Assembly: GCA_026988445.1 (NCBI GenBank)
Contig: JALSLF010000213.1
Location: forward strand, 1-18,560
DNA from: Bacteroidales bacterium
GTDB lineage: Bacteria; Bacteroidota; Bacteroidia; Bacteroidales; NBLH01
Direction of reading: 5' to 3'
Length of the DNA stretch: 18,560 bases
Shown: one piece after another, positions 15,719 to 18,560 of the stretch
How the letters are laid out: each line of letters starts with the position of its first letter
Numbering within the stretch: the stretch's first letter is position 1
The notes under the pieces: model-generated
What the model was told of the DNA's origin: nothing
The model's input: only the letters and a program-made list of their open reading frames with translations
Databases searched by the model: none
Translations under genes and position numbers: made by a program

Positions 15719-16106
15719 TTTACTATTATTTTTTATTCTATCTGTTTCTTTTAGCAGCAATATATATGCGCAAACGAGTGAGGATTTACGGCTTTTTTCA
15801 GATTTATATCAGGTACACGAACATAAAAATAACTTTGCAAGATATTTTAAAAACAGCTCAAATGAGTTGGAACTGATAAGTACCGGACTTTTTGTTTTTT
15901 ATAAAGATTTTTTTTCATCTCAAGACGGAAATCACTGTGTTTTTTACCCTTCGTGCAGTATTTATACTATTGAAGCCATTAAAAAACAAGGTATAGTAAT
16001 TGGTTTAATGAATGGTATTGATCGCCTTTCGCGATGTAATAAACTTAGCCCCGAAAATTATCCCTTGTATAAAAACTCCAATTTATTTTACGATCCTGTG
16101 GAATAG
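15672..16106 (+). CDS. YidD-domain protein with N-terminal signal peptide
   Basis: The C-terminal half (residues about 86-144) carries the YidD signature: H-C-V-F-Y-P-S-C-S-I-Y, then EAIKKQG, DRLSRC and a terminal DPVE, with cysteines C89, C95 and C122. YidD proteins are small and help YidC insert inner-membrane proteins; typical members have about 75-110 residues and lie on the cytoplasmic face. This 144-residue protein instead has a hydrophobic segment and apparent cleavage site (SLLLFFILSVSFSSNIYA before Gln), so the domain is probably in the periplasm. Residues 36-85 are extra. Starts at 15684 or 15687 are also possible and keep the signal. The reading frame overlaps the LolA-like gene by 32-47 bases. 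Confidence 0.82.
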   Translation: MKQEMMNTIIIKYPNSLLLFFILSVSFSSNIYAQTSEDLRLFSDLYQVHEHKNNFARYFKNSSNELELISTGLFVFYKDFFSSQDGNHCVFYPSCSIYTIEAIKKQGIVIGLMNGIDRLSRCNKLSPENYPLYKNSNLFYDPVE

Positions 16107-16115
16107 TTACTTTCT

Positions 16116-16181
16116 TTTTTCTGATATTTGTGTTTTATTCCTTTTTTAGATAATCTCTGAATTTTTCTTTTTCTGATATTT
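16116..16181 (+). repeat. 14-base direct repeat before the first TPR-like gene
   Basis: TTTTTCTGATATTT occurs at 16116-16129 and again at 16168-16181, the second copy ending on the base before the ATG at 16182. The gap of 75 bases holds no gene. Coming right up to the start codon, the second copy could influence translation, but AT-rich slippage could equally explain it. Confidence 0.4.
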
Positions 16182-17009
16182 ATGATTAAAAATATATTTG
16201 CCATACTCATATTACTTTGTATTGTTCAGGCAAAGGGACAAGATATTCACGATTTGAATCATTCAAAGCAATTTGCCGATTATTTATTTAAAACACGTCA
16301 ATATAGCTTAGCTGCAGAAGAATATGAACGAATTGTTTTTCTCGATTCGGTAAATATTCAGAATAAATATATGCTGATTTTATCCTATCGCAAAGCAGAG
16401 GAATATTCCCAGGCTTTAAACCGTTTTACATTCTTTTTTAAGAATCGATTTATAATGCCTGCAAATTTTGCCGAAGAATATGTTAAGCTATTATTATTAA
16501 CCAAGCAAGCCGATAGTGCCTTTAGTTATCTTAGCATCAATCAAAGTTTAAATGCCGAACTCAAGCAAAACTATCAATTGGCAGCACTTTTATTGCAAAA
16601 AAAATGGGACGATTCATTCAAATATGCTATGAGTTATCCGGTTACGAATGAAAAAATGAATTCTCGCCTGCATTTATTGGCTTTTGATGCAAAAAGAATA
16701 AAATATAAAAAGCCGGTAACTGCTGCAATTATGTCGGCGATAGTTCCCGGTACAGGAAAGTTTTATACAAAAAACTGGAAAGACGGTATCATTGCAATGA
16801 CCTTTGTAGGTGTTAACGCTTGGCAAGCCTATAGAGGCTTTAAAAAATACGGAAAAAAATCGGCATACGGTTGGATATTTGCCGGATTATCGGCAAGTTT
16901 TTATATTGGAAATATCTATGGTTCTGCAAAATCAGCAAAAAAATATAATCAAAAATTAGACGATGAACTCTACAAGAAAGCTTTACATATTGCTTTGGAC
17001 GATTTATAG
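16182..17009 (+). CDS. Exported TPR-like protein with PGTGxxY membrane module (first paralog)
   Basis: A 275-residue protein. Signal peptide MIKNIFAILILLCIVQAKG ends before Gln. Residues about 22-160 form helical pairs with TPR-like spacing (FADYLFKTRQYSLAAEEYERI, YMLILSYRKAEEYSQALNRF). Residues about 178-245 hold AIMSAIVPGTGKFYTKNWKDGI with P189-G190-T191-G192 and Y195, then two hydrophobic stretches, resembling the module of DUF5683/TM2-like proteins. It lies 75 bases after the YidD-domain gene; that gap holds a 14-base direct repeat. The next gene overlaps its end by 47 bases and encodes a relative. A scaffold role at the inner membrane, with repeats in the periplasm, is inferred. Confidence 0.72.
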   Translation: MIKNIFAILILLCIVQAKGQDIHDLNHSKQFADYLFKTRQYSLAAEEYERIVFLDSVNIQNKYMLILSYRKAEEYSQALNRFTFFFKNRFIMPANFAEEYVKLLLLTKQADSAFSYLSINQSLNAELKQNYQLAALLLQKKWDDSFKYAMSYPVTNEKMNSRLHLLAFDAKRIKYKKPVTAAIMSAIVPGTGKFYTKNWKDGIIAMTFVGVNAWQAYRGFKKYGKKSAYGWIFAGLSASFYIGNIYGSAKSAKKYNQKLDDELYKKALHIALDDL

Positions 17010-17814
17010 TATTTTTAGTTTGCAGGTTTATGCTCAAACACTTCAAGAAAGCTTAACTTTTGCCGATAAACAATTTGAACTGAAAAATTATCGCTTAGCA
17101 TTGAAAGAATACCAACGGGTTTTGTTTTTTAGCACAGGCGAAAACTTAGATTATATTTATAGCAAAATTGCAAGCATTTATTTTATTAACGGATATTATT
17201 CTGAAGCTGCATACAATTTTGAGCGGGCTTATAAAACTACCGGTAATGAGCGTTTGAAAATAGAGTTTATTTTCAAAAAAGCAAGTTGTTATATGCTGGA
17301 TAAGAAATTCAGAATGGCACTATTTGAATTAATGAACTTGCCGGATAGTACAGATACTCAATATAATAATCGTAAAAACTTTTATTTTGCAGTTTGCCAC
17401 TGGGGATTAGAAGAATTTGAAAAATCAGAAAAATATTTTTTAAATATAATTCCTGATAATCGACCAAAAGATAAGGAAAAAATAGCTTTACTTTTTGCAA
17501 AAAAAAGAAATTTATATCGTCCGAACCCTAAAACTGCAAAAATTATGAGTATGATATTGCCGGGCTCCGGTCAAATTTATAGTGGTGATATTAAAAACGG
17601 GCTTAATTCAATGATTCTAACCGGAGGTTTTGTGGTATTAGCTGTTTACATGACCGAGTATTATACTTTTTTTGATGCTTTTTTGACCGCAGCACCATGG
17701 TTTATGCGTTATTATCAAGGAGGCTACCAAAAAGCAAAACAAATTGCTGTCCACAAACGCGATATCCGAAGAAACAAAACTTATAAAGAAATTTTAAGAA
17801 TTATTCAGCAATAG
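16963..17814 (+). CDS. Exported TPR-like protein with PGSGxxY membrane module (second paralog)
   Basis: A 283-residue protein with the same layout as its upstream neighbour. The signal peptide lies within the first 25 residues (LYILLWTIYSIFSLQVYA before Gln). TPR-like helical repeats fill about 28-180 (FADKQFELKNYRLALKEYQRV, IASIYFINGYYSEAAYNFERAY, KASCYMLDKKFRMALFELM). The membrane module KIMSMILPGSGQIYSGDIKNGL contains P200-G201-S202-G203 and Y206, followed by a hydrophobic segment and a basic tail. ATG 16963 is the only start that retains the signal peptide, and it gives a 47-base overlap with the previous gene. It is the last gene of the cluster and meets a leftward gene 33 bases later. 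Confidence 0.72.
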   Translation: MNSTRKLYILLWTIYSIFSLQVYAQTLQESLTFADKQFELKNYRLALKEYQRVLFFSTGENLDYIYSKIASIYFINGYYSEAAYNFERAYKTTGNERLKIEFIFKKASCYMLDKKFRMALFELMNLPDSTDTQYNNRKNFYFAVCHWGLEEFEKSEKYFLNIIPDNRPKDKEKIALLFAKKRNLYRPNPKTAKIMSMILPGSGQIYSGDIKNGLNSMILTGGFVVLAVYMTEYYTFFDAFLTAAPWFMRYYQGGYQKAKQIAVHKRDIRRNKTYKEILRIIQQ

Positions 17815-17847
17815 ATTTTAAGTATATGGTATTTATGTATAGAATAC

Positions 17848-18558
17848 TCACCGTGTTAGTGCTTTCATCAATTCTTCAACATCTCGCGGGCTTTTGTAAA
17901 TTTTACGGTATTCAGTCATGGTTAAGTCAGACCAATAAAGCGGAAAACGATACTTACCATGAAGAATGGTAACTTTGCCTTTGTTAACAGCCAATTCGTA
18001 CGGTAAAGCTGCGATATGTGAAATGCCGAGTTTTGGCAGAAAAACAGATTCACCCCTGCGGTCATCTAAAAGTCCCACCCCAAAAACGGCGGTTTGTTTT
18101 GCACTGTCAATTAGTTCATAAACTTTTATACAACCTTCCTTACGTGCCTGTAGATTATCTTCAATAATTTTAATAGCTTGCTTAAAATCGGGGAACTGTT
18201 TTATTAACACAGGCTCTGAAAAACTTGGGTTGCGCACGGTAAATCGAAATTCTTTTAACTCACGTTCAGACAAGCTGCTGGTGATGTAGGGCAAAAAACC
18301 GTTACTAATAGGGTATAATGCCATTTTTATATCAATAGAAATTTGATTTAATTCAATTTCAAATTGTTTAGCATAGTCGCGCAAATATGCATAAAAAATA
18401 TATTCAGGATTGAGTAAACTAATCTCTACACTGTCATTTACAGCAATTAATCCCACGCGCATACCGGCAGCCATAAGCCCACGGTCAGGAATTTGTTCGC
18501 AGATATTTTTAAGTTGCTTGTTTGTGAATACAATAACCTGTAAATCAGAATTATTCAT
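17848..18558 (-). CDS. Unrecognised soluble protein, possibly incomplete at its start
   Basis: A 236-residue frame from ATG 18558 to TGA 17848. I do not recognise the family. The sequence has no obvious membrane segment or signal peptide from this start. The segment with VEISLLNPEYIFYAYL and the later VFGVGLLDDRRGESVFLP faintly recall NP-motif ligand-binding proteins such as DUF302, but too weakly to claim. The C-terminus has LPYELAV, GKYRFPLYW and TEYRKIYKSPRDVEELMKALTR, which look conserved and ordered. The window ends 2 bases upstream of the ATG, so the true start may lie further upstream and an exported or anchored N-terminus cannot be excluded. It converges on the YidD-domain cluster and belongs to a separate unit. 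Confidence 0.55.
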   Translation of the reverse strand: MNNSDLQVIVFTNKQLKNICEQIPDRGLMAAGMRVGLIAVNDSVEISLLNPEYIFYAYLRDYAKQFEIELNQISIDIKMALYPISNGFLPYITSSLSERELKEFRFTVRNPSFSEPVLIKQFPDFKQAIKIIEDNLQARKEGCIKVYELIDSAKQTAVFGVGLLDDRRGESVFLPKLGISHIAALPYELAVNKGKVTILHGKYRFPLYWSDLTMTEYRKIYKSPRDVEELMKALTR

Positions 18559-18560
18559 AG

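Noticed and set aside
17828..17850. Terminator between the last TPR-like gene and the leftward gene
   Set aside because: The best pairing (GTATT/AATAC) is five AT-rich pairs with no T-run.

Overview
The window comes from an AT-rich member of the Bacteroidota, probably in or near the Bacteroidales/Marinilabiliales. Evidence: many signal peptides ending in Ala-Gln; a pair of DUF6089-like outer-membrane proteins; two OmpH/Skp-like chaperones directly behind BamA; almost no Shine-Dalgarno sites; and a promoter matching the Bacteroidota TTTG / TAnnTTTG type. No rRNA, tRNA, CRISPR, insertion sequence or phage gene was seen.

Positions 1-10944 hold a housekeeping and envelope block. A partial pdxJ runs leftwards off the edge. 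Running rightwards are a CBS-domain protein, a small single-POTRA Omp85-like protein, NAD kinase (nadK), two DUF6089-like barrels, undecaprenyl diphosphate synthase (uppS), BamA, two OmpH/Skp-family chaperones and glutamate racemase (murI). Together these supply the lipid carrier and D-glutamate for peptidoglycan and the machinery that inserts outer-membrane proteins.

Positions 10963-13015 are a tight leftward operon. A protein with two SiaB-type kinase domains in one chain is followed by a SiaC-like (DUF1987) partner and a gamma-class carbonic anhydrase-like hexapeptide protein. No PP2C phosphatase or diguanylate cyclase (SiaA/SiaD in Pseudomonas) is in the window. The 396-base divergent gap beside it carries three copies of an 11-base motif.

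Positions 13412-14503 encode a small two-helix membrane protein and a small outer-membrane barrel, ending in a strong rho-independent hairpin. Positions 14566-17814 hold five closely packed genes, all with N-terminal export signals: a short membrane protein, a LolA-like protein, a YidD-domain protein that appears to be exported, and two related repeat proteins with a PG(T/S)G(K/Q)xY membrane module. This is the best candidate for an undescribed envelope system. An unrecognised leftward gene, possibly incomplete, closes the window.
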